A stretch of DNA of 52,394 bases from Chara braunii (GCA_003427395.1 BFEA01000031.1:74003-126396); one strand, 5' to 3'; shown: positions 38,353-49,995, numbered from the stretch's first letter. Translations and numbers: made by a program. The notes: a model not told the origin generated them from the letters alone.

Positions 38353-39004
38353 GAACAACGATTTTGGCAAAATGAACATCTTATATTTTTTGAACGAAAC
38401 TGGAATTGTCATTTTTTTTAATTTTTTTTTAATTATTATTATTTTTTTTTTTTAATGAAAACAACCGAAGTGATTGCTAGGGGTGAGCAGACACCACTAG
38501 CAGACTCGAGGAGGCTCCATCTATTGGTGGGGAGCATCACTTGCTGGAAAACGGGTCCAGCGTCCCTGTAAACAATCAGATATCATATCTCATGCCACGT
38601 GTTCCTCGTACTGTAACCTTGAGCCTTTAATAAGCCAGCACGTTGGCACACACTGTCGTACCAAATACCCTTACAAGGGTATTTGGCGTGTTTTCTGTAA
38701 GTTGCACTGGTGCAGCCCCGTCCGCTCGACGACACGAGTACGAAAGGGAGATTAGGCCCTCGTCGGGGTGGGCGGCGCGCGCAAGGGGTCAATGGTAAGG
38801 TGCAACCACGCGGGGCACGGATGTGCGCGGCATGAGTGTGCGCGACGTCGCGGAACAGCGGGACACGCGGCGTCTAATCTTATTTTTGCTACTTATTTAT
38901 TCTTTTTTTTTATTATTCTCCAAGGTCATAGCTCGGTAATCTGTTCTCAGGTCAACACGAGCGTGGGGCCGCGGTGTGGTTTTGTTTCGCCTGAAACCCT
39001 CCGT

Positions 39005-39290
39005 CACGACGGTTTTCAAACTTCTCATTTGAATATTTACTACTACCAACAAGGTCTGCGTTGGGGCCCGCCTCACGTAAGCCCATGCCTTAGGCTTTGC
39101 GGCAGGCTCGCTCCCTCCCACCCCTTGAGGAGTCAAGATAGTCGCGGGCAGCCAGGCGTAGGCTGCGCTCCTCCGCGGGATTTCGGACATTGTGACCACC
39201 GGCTTGTTGCCTGTGCTAACGGAACACCCGTTGTGATGTATGGGCTAGTACACAGCCATATCAACGGGGTGGATGCTAGTACTGAGCCGC
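39005..39290 (-). pseudogene. Degenerate 25S/28S rRNA fragment (minus strand)
   Basis: Read on the minus strand this contains GGTAGTAGTAAATATTCAAA and TGAGAAGTTTGAAAACC, matching the conserved large-subunit segment GGTGGTAGTAGCAAATATTC and AATGAGAACTTTGAAGGCC. Upstream lie GGTGGTCAC...GAAATCC and GGGTGTT text in the correct rRNA order. Many substitutions make it non-functional. Confidence 0.65.
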
Positions 39291-39302
39291 TATGCCACAG
39301 AT

Positions 39303-39420
39303 TTGCAAATCGTTCGTCGGCCTCGGGCATAGGGATGAAAGGCTGATCGATCTGCCTAAGGCACATTTCCCTTGAAGGTCCCCTCAGACCGACAGGAGCA
39401 GCTACGGAGATCGCTGCACT
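39303..39420 (+). pseudogene. Degenerate 25S/28S rRNA fragment (plus strand)
   Basis: GCAAATCGTTCGTCGGCCTC followed by GGGCATAGGGATGAAAGG, then CCCTTGAAGGTCCCCTCAG. This matches the large-subunit rRNA segment GCAAATCGTTCGTCGGACTT, GGGTATAGGGGCGAAAGAC and CCCTCCGAAGTTTCCCTCAGG. In rRNA it lies upstream of the neighbouring fragment and on the same strand. Here it is on the opposite strand. Confidence 0.7.
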
Positions 39421-39566
39421 AAGGTACTGGCAGATCGGGCGCTGTGGGACCAAGCGCTCCAGGCACTGCGCTAACAGGAGGGGGCGGACTGAAGGTGAGG
39501 CGCAGCAAGCTAAGGAGAGCAGTGGGGCAGCGCTAAGGCAGCAGGGGAGTTAGATGGCGGGCTAGA

Positions 39567-42197
39567 CGTTGGACACAGCGGGCAGGCCGCTTCGTCTGGT
39601 GCAGTCGGGCCAAGGAGAGAGAGCCCGGGCCGGGCGACAGCGCAATAGAGACAAGCAGTAAAGGGGAGCAGAGGTACCTGGGCGCATTCTTGCGCCAGGT
39701 GCATTCGCAGGTAAAAAAGAACGTGGTGATGGAGGGAACTCGCTATGGAGGATGAGAAAACGAACACCCTGGTTGATTCCTTGTAGAATTGTGCGGGGAA
39801 GATACGATTTCGGGGGTTATGAGACCGGGCGACTCAGAATCTAACGTGAGTTTTAGAAGAAGGGTAGTAGGATAGAGGGTGGAAGAAGAAAGTGTTGCGC
39901 GGGAGATGGCGGAAGTGGAGCAAACGAAGGAGAAGAGTCATGTATCTCGCCCGTTTCTTGATGAAATCAGGCGAGCAAGGACTCAAATTGGGGGTTTTCG
40001 GGCTTGACGACCCCTATTCTGAAGTCAGAATCAGCGAAATGTTAGTAGAAAGGGAGTTAGTTGGAAAACGTACTGCGTAAAAAGATGGCGGGAAGGACTA
40101 TGGTAGAACTAAGGAGAACGATGTCCCGCTCGACTCGTAACGGAATCGAGCGGAATAAGGTAGGATTCTAGGATTCTAGGATTCTTAGATAGGGCGAAAT
40201 AGACTGTAGTGTTAGTTTTCGGTGTTAGTCGATAGCTTTCAAGGGACGACAGATGGGGGCTGCGCCCGATTGGAAGGCCATTTTTGAAAAAATGACATGA
40301 ATCTTCTCATATTTCGGGGAAGATTCATCCTATTTTAAAAACACTTGAAGGAGGATGAATCATATAGCATAGTTGAATTTGAAGAAGGGTTAGTGGCGGA
40401 AAAAGAAGTGGGGTCAATAAGAAAGAGAGTGATGGGTAGAGAAAAGTGATAGAAGACACTTAACTTCAAGCTAGCTAATATGGGATGCTGAGCGCCGGGC
40501 CGCGGGGCCGATTTACACACCTATACGGATACGACTGTGCAGAAGTGTGTAGTTTCATATTCTGGCGGTGGATTCGTTTGTGCTTGTTCACCATACTGAT
40601 GGAGTAGTGTAGGCCCTGGGGCCAGCCACGGGAATAGAGACTTACCTGATGGCCAGTGAGCTCGAGCGTTGTTGTTAGGACTGTCGTCGACCTTCATAAT
40701 TGAGGCAGTCACACGGCGACAACTGACCTCACCATATCAGCTGTTGCTGAAGGTTGAGACTTCCGCCGCATGAGAAGGGAACTAGTGCTGAACTACTTGG
40801 TCATGCACAGGCTGCTGCAGATTGTTGTGCGTCATCATCTAGGAGCTGATGCGTTCTATTTGAATAAGTGTCGGTACGTGGGGGGGGCTAGCGCTGTATA
40901 CCACTAATCAGAGCACAATAATTTGTGGGTTGATACCGTGACCGGCTGAAATACGGTCTGGTTGGCGCGCTACTCAGTCTGTTGTGCGAGCACGACAGAC
41001 AACCGTAGGGGCTGCGGAAGGGCTCAATAGCGGGTGCTGTACTCGTCTTACTGCATGGGATAGCAAGAAGAGAAATTGCGAGTCTTTTCACACTTACTTG
41101 TTGATCGGGGTGCCTCTTGCTCTACCAATCAAGCTAGCTGCAAACTACAACAAAGAAGAAGGGAAGTGAGAGTATTGCTTACTTGTGGGGCAGTGATTAT
41201 GGGCTCCTCAACAGCACGACTGATCATCGTTGGTAAAGCAATTTGTCTGATTAATTCCGTTAACAAATGAGACATCGGCCTGCTGAGTAGCAACGCAGGG
41301 CCCTCTGCGTGACGTGCGTACGTGCCCCTCCACCATCGGCCCTTGTGACTGTTCGTTACAGCCGCTGCCTAGTCAATCCTGCTGATGGTCACTTGTTCCC
41401 CTCAAGGACTAGGGTATGCGCGTCTAAGTGTGAGCACGTGCCTGGTCTTGGTGATGGTTTACAAGGTTGGCGTCGTTATGAACTCCGGTTGCTACTGCGG
41501 ACGCCGACGGGATGCATTGTCATTGTAGGTTGTTAGCAGATGTGTGCTAGACGTTTGGGCACTGAGCACCAAGTAGGAGGATGTGGCGTACGGGTAGAGG
41601 AAGTGATCTGGGTCTGCAAAGGGGGATATTATTGCGATCTGGAGGCTCGTCAGATTGTCATTGTTCTACGCTTTGACTGCAGTCTGGCTACTTTATTGCA
41701 ATCCTCGGCTGTCATTGTGGGCCCCTCAGACGCATGAAGGTTTCAAGGCCCTCTCCTATATCTCGAGAGTCTGAAACCCCTCCTTTTGCCTTTCTTAATC
41801 TCAGTCTAGTCCTGGTTACGAGAGGAAGGCGGCACGCGGGATTGCAACCCATAGGACTGCAACAAGACTCCGTGGGGAGTCCACCCACCGATTGCGGGAT
41901 CTCTGCCGGAACCTCGGTGAGGTTCTGGAAGCAGAGAACCATCAGGTATATCATTCTCTGTCTGTATGACCCCACTATGCCCCTGTTTGTTTATATTCCT
42001 TTAGTTTGACTGATGTATGCATGAGATTGTCCGTATGACTTTGTCTTCTTTCAGGATTTAATCAGACTGAAGGGAAGGAATGTATGAGAGTGACGTTTAA
42101 GTTTCATCTTTATTTTGACTAAAAACATACTAAGGGATGAATTGGGGGAAGGCTGGAAGGAAGGCAATTTGTTTGAGTCTGAACGGGTCTTATACAA
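39567..42197. other. Gene-free stretch
   Basis: Short ORFs on both strands, none credible. Small items: AGGATTCTA in three copies (about 40166-40190), a 10-bp hairpin ATGAATCTTC/GAAGATTCAT (40297-40328), a GACTCC/GGAGTC hairpin (41866-41881), and a possible minus-strand tRNA-like promoter A box near 41130. No element ends found. Confidence 0.4.
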
Positions 42198-42813
42198 TCA
42201 GGCATTGTTTCTAAGACGAATGGTCTGACTGCTATGTTTATTTGGTTGTTTTCCGAAGAGCCAGAGATTGTTTCTTAGATGAATGGTCTCGTTGCTGTGT
42301 TTATTTCTGAGGGTCTGCCTGATTGAATGGGTTTAAGTTTGTTTTGTTATGAGGGAGGTTCGGACCAAAGACTAGACATTGTTTCTAAGATGAATGGTCA
42401 AAGTCTAAGGTCAGAGAATTATAATATAACAAAAGGAATATGACTCTCTATAATTATGTACCTATATGTATATGAGAACAAAATTAGCCAGACATTGTTT
42501 CTAAGATGAATGGTCTGACTATAACCTTATCACAACTGAAGAGGGTATAACGAAAAGCTATGACTGAAGGTAACTTGGGCAGGTTGAACATTCTTTCTAA
42601 GATAAATGACTCAGTCCGATGCTCACTTTTGAAGATTAAGCTCATATATATATATAAAACTTAGTTATTTAAACAGTTCAGAGCGGTTAAACATTGTTTC
42701 TTAGATGAATGGTTTAGTCATGTGCCCAATGAAGAGAAAAGTAGTTGTGCAACCTGTTCGTGTATAAGTAAGGCAGAGAGTTGACATTGTTTCTAAGACG
42801 AATGGTCAAACTC
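42198..42813 (+). repeat. Array of seven hairpin units with covarying arms
   Basis: Seven copies of a ~30-36-nt unit at 42198, 42262, 42370, 42489, 42582, 42685 and 42778. Each has the near-constant centre ATTGTTTCTAAGATGAAT. The flanking arms differ in sequence from copy to copy but stay complementary within a copy (for example CAGAC/GGTCTG, GGTTAAAC/GGTTTAGTC, GAGTTGAC/GGTCAAACTC). An extra G on the 3' side is usually unpaired. Between units, ~60-90-bp spacers share GAAGAGGGTATAA-like text. Units in the inverted arm (6466-6669) are homologous. Confidence 0.75.
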
Positions 42814-42834
42814 AAACGCCCTATGTAAGAAGGG

Positions 42835-42846
42835 TATAAAAGGTTA
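42835..42846 (+). promoter_or_regulatory. TATA-box-like GGGTATAAAAGG
   Basis: A strong TATA-like sequence just after the seventh hairpin. Similar GGGTATAA words occur in other spacers (for example 42543). It could be a promoter of the element that carries the array. No transcript start can be seen. Confidence 0.4.
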
Positions 42847-43069
42847 AATCACTGAAAGACTATGAACTATTGTTTGACAAGATTTAACCTTGGGCTGGTG
42901 ATAGTATTTACCTTTGTGGTTTGGCCTGCATGTGACTGAGTGAGACGACTACCAGGTATGAGTTTTCAGTTTGATAGGTAGTTGCTTTAGTTGCTCGCCA
43001 CGTGCTAGAGCGATAAGAGTTAGTTTCAATTTCTGCATTTCCTGAGTTAGTTTTTTTTTACTTAGGTCA

Positions 43070-43420
43070 ATTCTTGCATTTTCTAGGTTTTTTTTTTTTT
43101 ACTTGGCTTTGTATAAATCTTGGCAAGCTACTTTCTCTACGGGAAGCGCTGCCGAAATTTTTACAAAATCAAGGAGTTAGTTAGATTCTGAATTTTCAAA
43201 GTTCAGTTTGTCTGACTTTTTTGGCTTAGTAAAAATATGAGAAGTCTCGTTTTCTAAAGGGAGTGTTGCCAATTTTTTTGTTAATTCAGGGAGTTAGACA
43301 AGATTTGACTTTGAAAGGTTGAATATTATTTCTGTTTTCATATTTAGGTTGATATAAATTCTGGAAAGACACTTTTCCTACGGGAAACGCTACCAAATTT
43401 TTCTTAGTGTAGGGGAGATA
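43070..43420 (+). repeat. Three ~120-bp tandem units (right arm)
   Basis: Core motifs CTACGGGAAGCGCTGCCGAA (43138), CTAAAGGGAGTGTTGCC (43254) and CTACGGGAAACGCTACC (43378) repeat at about 120-bp steps. Each is preceded by ATAAAT/AAAATAT text and followed by an AATTTTT-AGTTAG stretch. Homologous and inverted to 5870-6190. Confidence 0.78.
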
Positions 43421-45165
43421 ACTTATATTTTGACAAGTAGCGACTCTGGCGATCCACTCTGTACAGAGGAGATTCTGTCATAGGTCTACCTTTCTTTGGG
43501 CACGAGCTTAGAGATAGACCTAGGCTTGGCTATCAGGAGAGTCTTGAGTAAGGACGTGTCATGGGGATTTGATCTCCATACATTGACGATTTAGCTTGGA
43601 CATTGACCTGTCGTATGATACTTGTTTTCTTTGGACATTCAATCAAGATTTTGACTAGTTCCAACTTGATCCTACGAGGAACGTCTTGTGTTATCAATGA
43701 TAACAGGTCGGTTGGTTGATCGCCGACTCGTCGGCTTATGATACAACTTTGCTTACACTTGTACGTCAACTTGATTGCCTTAGCCCTGAGATTTGATATG
43801 TTTCTTTGAGGGTTTTAACCGGACTTCTTTTAAATGACCATTATAAAAAACTTATGAGATTTATGGGAAGTTGAACTATGACTGGGACTTGAGTGTGGGA
43901 GGCGTGGTATGAGTTATAGGGAACTGTACAATAAACCACATTGGTGTATGGCAATGTAGTTATTGTGTGTGCCTGTGTTTTATGCAGGTTAGTATTTGGA
44001 ACTCGGTATATGAGCCATACCTTGGAGGCAGTGAGAATGACAACCATGTGTCGCACGATCAACATACCTGATGGGTTTATGTTTCTCTTTTTTTTTATTT
44101 TATCCCGAATCCTGATTTGATATATGGGTGTAGGGATGCTTATTTATTTACTTAGTGATTTTGCTTATTGATTTTGATAGTTGGACGTTGTAGTCTGTGG
44201 CAAACGTCAAAGTCAAACCCCTTGACTTATCTCTGGGCCCTGGATGATAGAGTTGGTCTCTAGGGCAATCAGAGACGATTGTCACCACAGGTATGAACCT
44301 GTGTGTCACCCACTCTCCGCAGGGTGCAGAAGAGGGTGTGGTTTTCAACCGCACTTGGCGGCTGTCCAGCGTCGAGAGATCAATCTCTTAAGGCGCGTGT
44401 CATCCGACACTTGAGTGTCGAATGCGACCTTGGAGATTAATGAGGACCGCATGAGTATGGGTTCTACGTAGTACGCCATCATTGCGACTGCTTGCGTATG
44501 CTTGCATTGAGAGTCGATATAAGTTAGCCCTGCGTCCGCGTGGTTTTTATACTAAGTCTCACATCCAACGCCTATCCGATTTCCGCATCAGAGAATTATG
44601 GGTTGGCTACTAAGGGACTAGGAGTGTTGTCGCGTTGTTTGTCCTCTGTCGTTTTGTATATGTACGTGCGTATGTGTGTGTGTTTTTGTTTTTATGTTCT
44701 TAGAGTGGTGTGCGCATGGTGAGTGGGATACGTCCTAGTCGACCGACGTCGAGCTGCGCTTGGGACCTCAGCCCCCCAAAATGTCGATTCGCGTGTAGGT
44801 TCGATAGAGGTGTGGGACCGCGCGTACCCCCAATGCTACAGCGAATGAGAAACGCCCTCGGCTGGTCCACCTCTGCGATTGCAACTGATCATCTTTCGTA
44901 CTATGGACTGGTAGCTCGGCGGGGATACGCCCACCGAAGGGAGGTGACAACTCCTGTAAGGTGGAGGTAAGTCGTGCCTCACATAGGCCCTATCCTATTA
45001 TAGGGACTCGCGGGAGGTGTGGCTGGCACACTCGGCCGGAGCGGCTTGCGGAAGTTTCATGTATATTCGCAACGAGGATTTAGACCAACTCCTACGTGAC
45101 GCGGCCGGGAGGGTCCCGCGCTGCCTTGTGCGGTGCCGGACCGATGCGCTCGACAGGTGACGTCG

Positions 45166-46961
45166 TTGTCGGGGATAACGATTGCCTGTCGTTGTCCCTG
45201 GTGGAACGACATCCGGGTATGAGAATGTGAGAACTAGGCAAACAAGAGAAGTCTTCTTTAGACTTATATGGTTAACTGCGTGATACCTTGACTATCGTTG
45301 AACATGTCTTAAGACTGTGGCCTAAGTGTGACGTACATATTATAAGAGGTCAAGCTGAGTCGCCCTTCCCTTGTCGATAGAACCTCGCTTTTGAGGAACT
45401 CTCTGGTACATGAGCGACATAGATGATGAGGGATGACTGATAATCGTGAAGTAAGGGGTTTAATGGCAAAAATATTTCCTTGAGTTCAGACCGAATTATG
45501 GTATAATAGGTACTGCGATGAATGTTATACCTAGACCCACTGATGGTATCAGTTGGCGATAAAATTAAGTCACCTAGAGGATTGTATAGATGTAACTGCC
45601 GATAAAAGTTGAGAAGTAATGATTACTTAGCCAGCAGTTTGACTAATCCGAAGAGAGGCTTGTGTTTTAAAGTATGTATAATATATATGTATATATTTGT
45701 TTTTATGATGGTCTTATCTAGTTGTTGCCATATATGCGTTTTTCTGTATTTTGTTTGATGTATGATTGATGAAGTATGTATCGATTGCCTTTCAAAGAGG
45801 ACATAGATTTTGCATGAAACCCACATCTGGCAAGGGACTAGAGGTGAATGGGGTGACTTATTTATGTGGAAGGTGGTTCTTCCTCAAGGGAGTAAGACAA
45901 CGTGTATAGTTGTCCTCAGCGGAAGTGCATTATCGAATTGTTACTCCCTTGTTAAGGCTTAAGGAAGCAGTTATCAGTCTTAAGGATGATAATGAGACTC
46001 ACGCCGGAATTATATTCGTGGTCCATTAGTGGGGTGTTGTTATCTTTCCTATGATAAGAGAGTAACTACATTATCTATTGAGAGAGGAGGAAAGGGTTTG
46101 TTACCTTGCCGAAACTGTGATGGCCCAGTGAAACAACTACTGCTTAGTGAGAGCGGTTCTAGAGTAGCGACCTAGGGTCGTCTCACATTAAGCAAGGCCA
46201 ACATATTTGTAAGGGCGCGGATTCACTATTCGTTGCCTTAATTGGTATGAATAAGGTTGTCCATCTGATCATGACTAGTTTCAATGGATGCAGGCGCTGG
46301 AATCAGCGAGGGATGCGGTGAGGCTTGATCGTTAGAGCGGGGCTCAAGAGTCAAAATGTTATCTTATGAGGATTACACCGCCTCTCTGTAATATATGCTT
46401 CGCTTAAGAGTTGAAGGGGTAACAATTGTATCATGTTATTTACTCATTGCTAGTCGTATTTTTGCTTTATAGAATGTGAAATACGTGTTGAGAGTTATCC
46501 TTTTATATAACTGGTAGTTGAGTTGGCTTCATGTTGTTGTTTATTAAAGTTTGTCGTGCTCTTCAGTTACAACCCCTGCCAATAAACTGAGTCTTTTATG
46601 TTGTGATTGTTGTTGTAAGTATATTATTATTTATCGTGGGTTGTAACGCATTTTGGATTCATGTTTGGAGTATCCACCTATGTGACATATGTATACTGTG
46701 TCATTCCTTGATAAGAGAAACCATAAGTGGTTAATGCCTGATGTATGATTTTAATGATTTATAGGTGAATATTTATATTTTATTTAGGTGGATATTTTCA
46801 AAGACTCTCTTCGGTAACGCCGTTGTTCTCAACAAAATTCTTATATGTGTTTTCATGCTGAGAGCGACATAATTTAGTAGGGATATATTCTGCACTAGAG
46901 TTGGTTACGTGACTTTCTTCGAACCTCGACCCTAACGCCGCTCGTTGTTGTTCAACAGGTG
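45166..46961 (+). other. Gene-free stretch between repeat arm and gag
   Basis: AT-rich DNA without ORFs. TCGGTAACGCCGTTGTT (46811) and CCTAACGCCGCTCGTTGTTG (46930) are two related words near the gag start. No convincing primer-binding site was found. Probably an element leader. Confidence 0.4.
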
Positions 46962-48042
46962 ATGGGGTCGAGGGAGCTCAAGATGGAATGGTCTCAAGGG
47001 AAGATTGGGGTCGAGGAACTTGCCTACCTGCTGGGTGTGCGTGATTAGGAGCGAGACAACCTACCCAAGGTTGAGATCGACTTCTTCAAACACTATCATG
47101 TTTCTGACTTTCTTGATAAGTTTGAACAGATAGCATCCCACTGCAAATGGAGTAGGAGCAGATGCTGAAGGAGGTTATAAAGCATACCCATATAGCCTTG
47201 AAGGAGGAAGTCAGTGGGTTGGCTAGAAGAGCGGGGTCATCATGGAGGAAGTTCTATGATGACATGTGGAATAAATACCGGCTAGGAGAGGAACAACTGA
47301 CCAAAGACGATCTTGAGAAGATAGATCGATATAGTTATGTGTTAGTAGGGCACTTCCTGGCAGAGTATGAGCGTGCATCCCGCAAAGTCTGGGCATTGTC
47401 TGAGCATGACAAATGCTTTGTCTTTCTTATGAGCTTTACGGATGCAGAGCAGCGAGATTTGATTCGTGGGACAGAAGGAAGACTCATATGGGTGAAAATA
47501 AAAAGAATTTTGTAGAGGGGGATTTCGATCAGTACCTCTGTCATACTCTGCGGGAAGCAAGGAAAAGAAAGGAGGCGTTGGATAGTGAGAAGAATGGGCA
47601 TGACAAAAGACCAAATGACTTGGCAGCAGGCACCTCCGGCGGTATGATAGGTGGATTTCAGAAGGACGCTAAAATCGTCAAACGAAACCATAGATGGAAC
47701 AAAGAGAAGGAAAAAAAGTCGTGTGTTGAGGGAAAAGAGGTGCAGGCTATAGTCAGAAATGTTGCCACTCATACCTGTGAGAGGACGCTTGACGCTCAAA
47801 GCGAAGAAGGAATAGAGGAGCGAATGGTTCAGGAAGAAGTTGGAGTAGCCCTACCGCTCGCTGCGTCTGATCCTAACAAAAGGGAGTGTGATGACAAGGC
47901 TATGTCGTCAATTGTAAGTCGGACAGGGCGAAGGAATAGAAGAGGATGAGAACGGTGGGCAAGGATGATATGTGCTTGTTGTGGGAAGACTGGTCATACC
48001 CCTCGCAGATGTAAGATGGCAAAGAGAGGAGTTGTGGGGTGA
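46962..48042 (+). pseudogene. Gag-like gene with CCHC zinc knuckle, frameshifted
   Basis: From ATG 46962 the text MGSRELKMEWSQGKIGVEEL, a TAG (47046) and DFFKHYHVSDFLDKFEQIA form a capsid-like helical start. A shift near 47150 leads into the frame 47162-47515 (SWRKFYDDMWNKYRLGEEQL, SEHDKCFVFLMSFTDAEQRD). Another near 47490 leads into the frame 47413-48042. That frame passes a TGA (47947) and ends with ICACCGKTGHTPRRC (C-x2-C-x4-H-x4-C) and a stop at 48040. The C-terminal knuckle and helical N-part match a retroelement gag. Three frames are needed, so it is dead. No protease or polymerase follows. Confidence 0.7.
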
Positions 48043-49995
48043 GGTTGTTTGCCTAGATGAGGGGTTTTGTCCTTTCTAACAGTTATTATTTGTCACAGTC
48101 ATAACAGGAGAGAGGTAGAATGATGTTAGCAGCCTTGAAGGACTAATAAACAGGCACGCGAAATGCTACGACGTTGTGGAAGACTCAGTTGTTAGAACTA
48201 ATAAGTGATTATCTACCTATTTGGCTTTTAAGCTGAATTTATGAGTTCTACGAGACTTAGGATTCATCTTGTATATATTTATGATCTCGAGTGTGCGTCT
48301 TTATTTTTTTGGGGGATTGTGCGTACATTCTGGATCGGACTATCCACTCTCTAAGCTGACCTGTATATATTTATGACACTCACTCATTTTTGCGAAAACA
48401 TTTGAGATATTTTTGCGTATGTTAGTCAATTATGACCTGTATGATACGCTATACAAGGGCTTTTGTTTGATTAGGACCTGGATTTGTGATGATTTGAGAC
48501 TTGTGAGGATTTGAGACTCGAGATAATATGATTTTCTCCTGAGAACTATCTTGATATGGGATTTGATTTCTCTGGTTTGCAGAATCGTGCATGTTCTGGT
48601 TGCCATTGACATTCTCACCATTGTGGCCTTGTGGGTCTTTTGTGTATTGCTTTAATTGACAATGAAAAGAAAAAAGCGTGATTATCACTGAAAAATTTAT
48701 GAGAGACTTAAAGAGTCCAGAAATCATATTAAGAGAGAGGTTATGCCCGAGGGCGGCCTGACAAGGTGATTGGTTTTATCTTTAGTTTATCGTCAAGTGA
48801 AGGATGTTTTAAGGTTATATAAACAGACCATCCATGAGTGGGAGGATGACTGAGAGATTTTATGGTTGATTTTCCTTCAAGTGGAAAGGGGTCTTAAAAA
48901 GTTTCGTGGAAGGCTCAGCCTCGAGAGGAAGGGGTGACTTAAGAAGGTTTTTATGGAGTGAGAGTATTATCCTCGGTTAAATCGGCAGTTCCACTCTGTT
49001 GGTCATCAATTGCAAGTAAGCGTGTCATCTGCTGCAGGAAAACCTGTCAAGTAAGAAAGTCCTTGTCTGGCCAGTGGCTGTGAGTCCCGGCTGGTGTTGT
49101 GTATGGCAAGGGGTAAGGAAAAAAAGGTTCAATTCGGCATCCCCGCTTGCGTAGTCACATAAAAGCTGGTAAAGACAGCACGGGCAATGTGAAAGCCTTT
49201 TGGGTGTAAGTCCTTCACTCAGCCTATTATGGGTCACAAGCGGTCTAGTTTGTGACGGGGACTTCCATGATTAAAACTCCTTGAGAGAAGCTAAAGTTTT
49301 GACTAATAGCCGATGGGAGCGTCATCTACGAGAGGAAGGATCTGCCTAATTATGGGGCCCTCCAATCGGCTATGGTTTTGGTTGAAAGTGGCATTGTGTT
49401 TTATTTTGAAGAAAGATTATGAGAGTTTGCTCACTGAGCAAAGCTTATGGTTGAGATTGATAAAGTGTGTGACGAAAGTGAAAGAACCCTGCTCATACGA
49501 GTAGAAGTTATGAGCAAAATGAGTGGTTTTCTTTTATTTTGAAGACTGAATGAATACCCCTACCCACCCGTTTGATGAGTGACTAAGATGAGTGGCTTCC
49601 GCGTGATAGTAATGGCTTGTGGGATTGGGCTTAACGAGGCCCTACCCATAAGGTACATCTGTGGCATGGGTGATAGGGTCAAACACCTTAATCTTCTAGT
49701 TAGCTGAGGGATTGAGGTGTCTAATTAAATCCCACAATGGGGTGTTCCTTGGGGAAGAGGTTGAAAACGAATGTATGGATCAATTGAGTTTGAATAATTG
49801 ATGTATGAAAAGAAAAGAGGTTGAATAAAGGTTAAGATCCCGAATTTGGACCTACCACTGAGTCTGAGCTTTAGTTGGTGGTAGGATGATCAGGGTGCCC
49901 AGCGCGACAAAATATCGCTCAAAGAGACCGGAAGTGGCGTAGTCTTAAGTTGATGCTGGATGACTCCCTGTCTGTGATTGTAGTGGGTGGAAAGT
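48043..49995. other. Gene-free stretch after gag
   Basis: No RT, protease or integrase motif is visible on either strand, although pol would be expected here in a complete element. This points to a non-autonomous or deleted element. Nothing else recognised. Confidence 0.45.

Larger units (their letters stand above)
38653..39566 (+). repeat. ~0.92-kb repeat R1 (copy 1), rRNA-derived
   Basis: Matches 50351-51267 in the same orientation from CTGTCGTACCAAATACCC to GGCAGCGCTAAG...GGCTAG, with scattered substitutions. It opens with the hairpin CCAAATACCC/GGGTATTTGG (38661-38686). It contains a large-subunit rRNA fragment on the minus strand (about 39005-39290), followed by one on the plus strand (about 39303-39420). 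Confidence 0.9.
42560..45165 (+). repeat. Right arm of the ~2.6 kb dispersed inverted repeat
   Basis: Inverted partner of 4069-6720, sharing the hairpin units, the triplicated ~120-bp units, the Ty-like landmark blocks and the GC-rich end at about 45165. Here the arm is followed, after 1.8 kb, by a gag-like ORF at 46962 on the same strand. This makes a retroelement LTR or leader the most likely identity. Confidence 0.8.

Noticed and set aside
42198-42813. Regularly spaced identical cores suggested a CRISPR-like array
   Set aside because: Cores are imperfect, spacers vary from about 30 to 90 bp and resemble each other, no cas genes are near, and the host is eukaryotic. The arm covariation fits structured repeats better.
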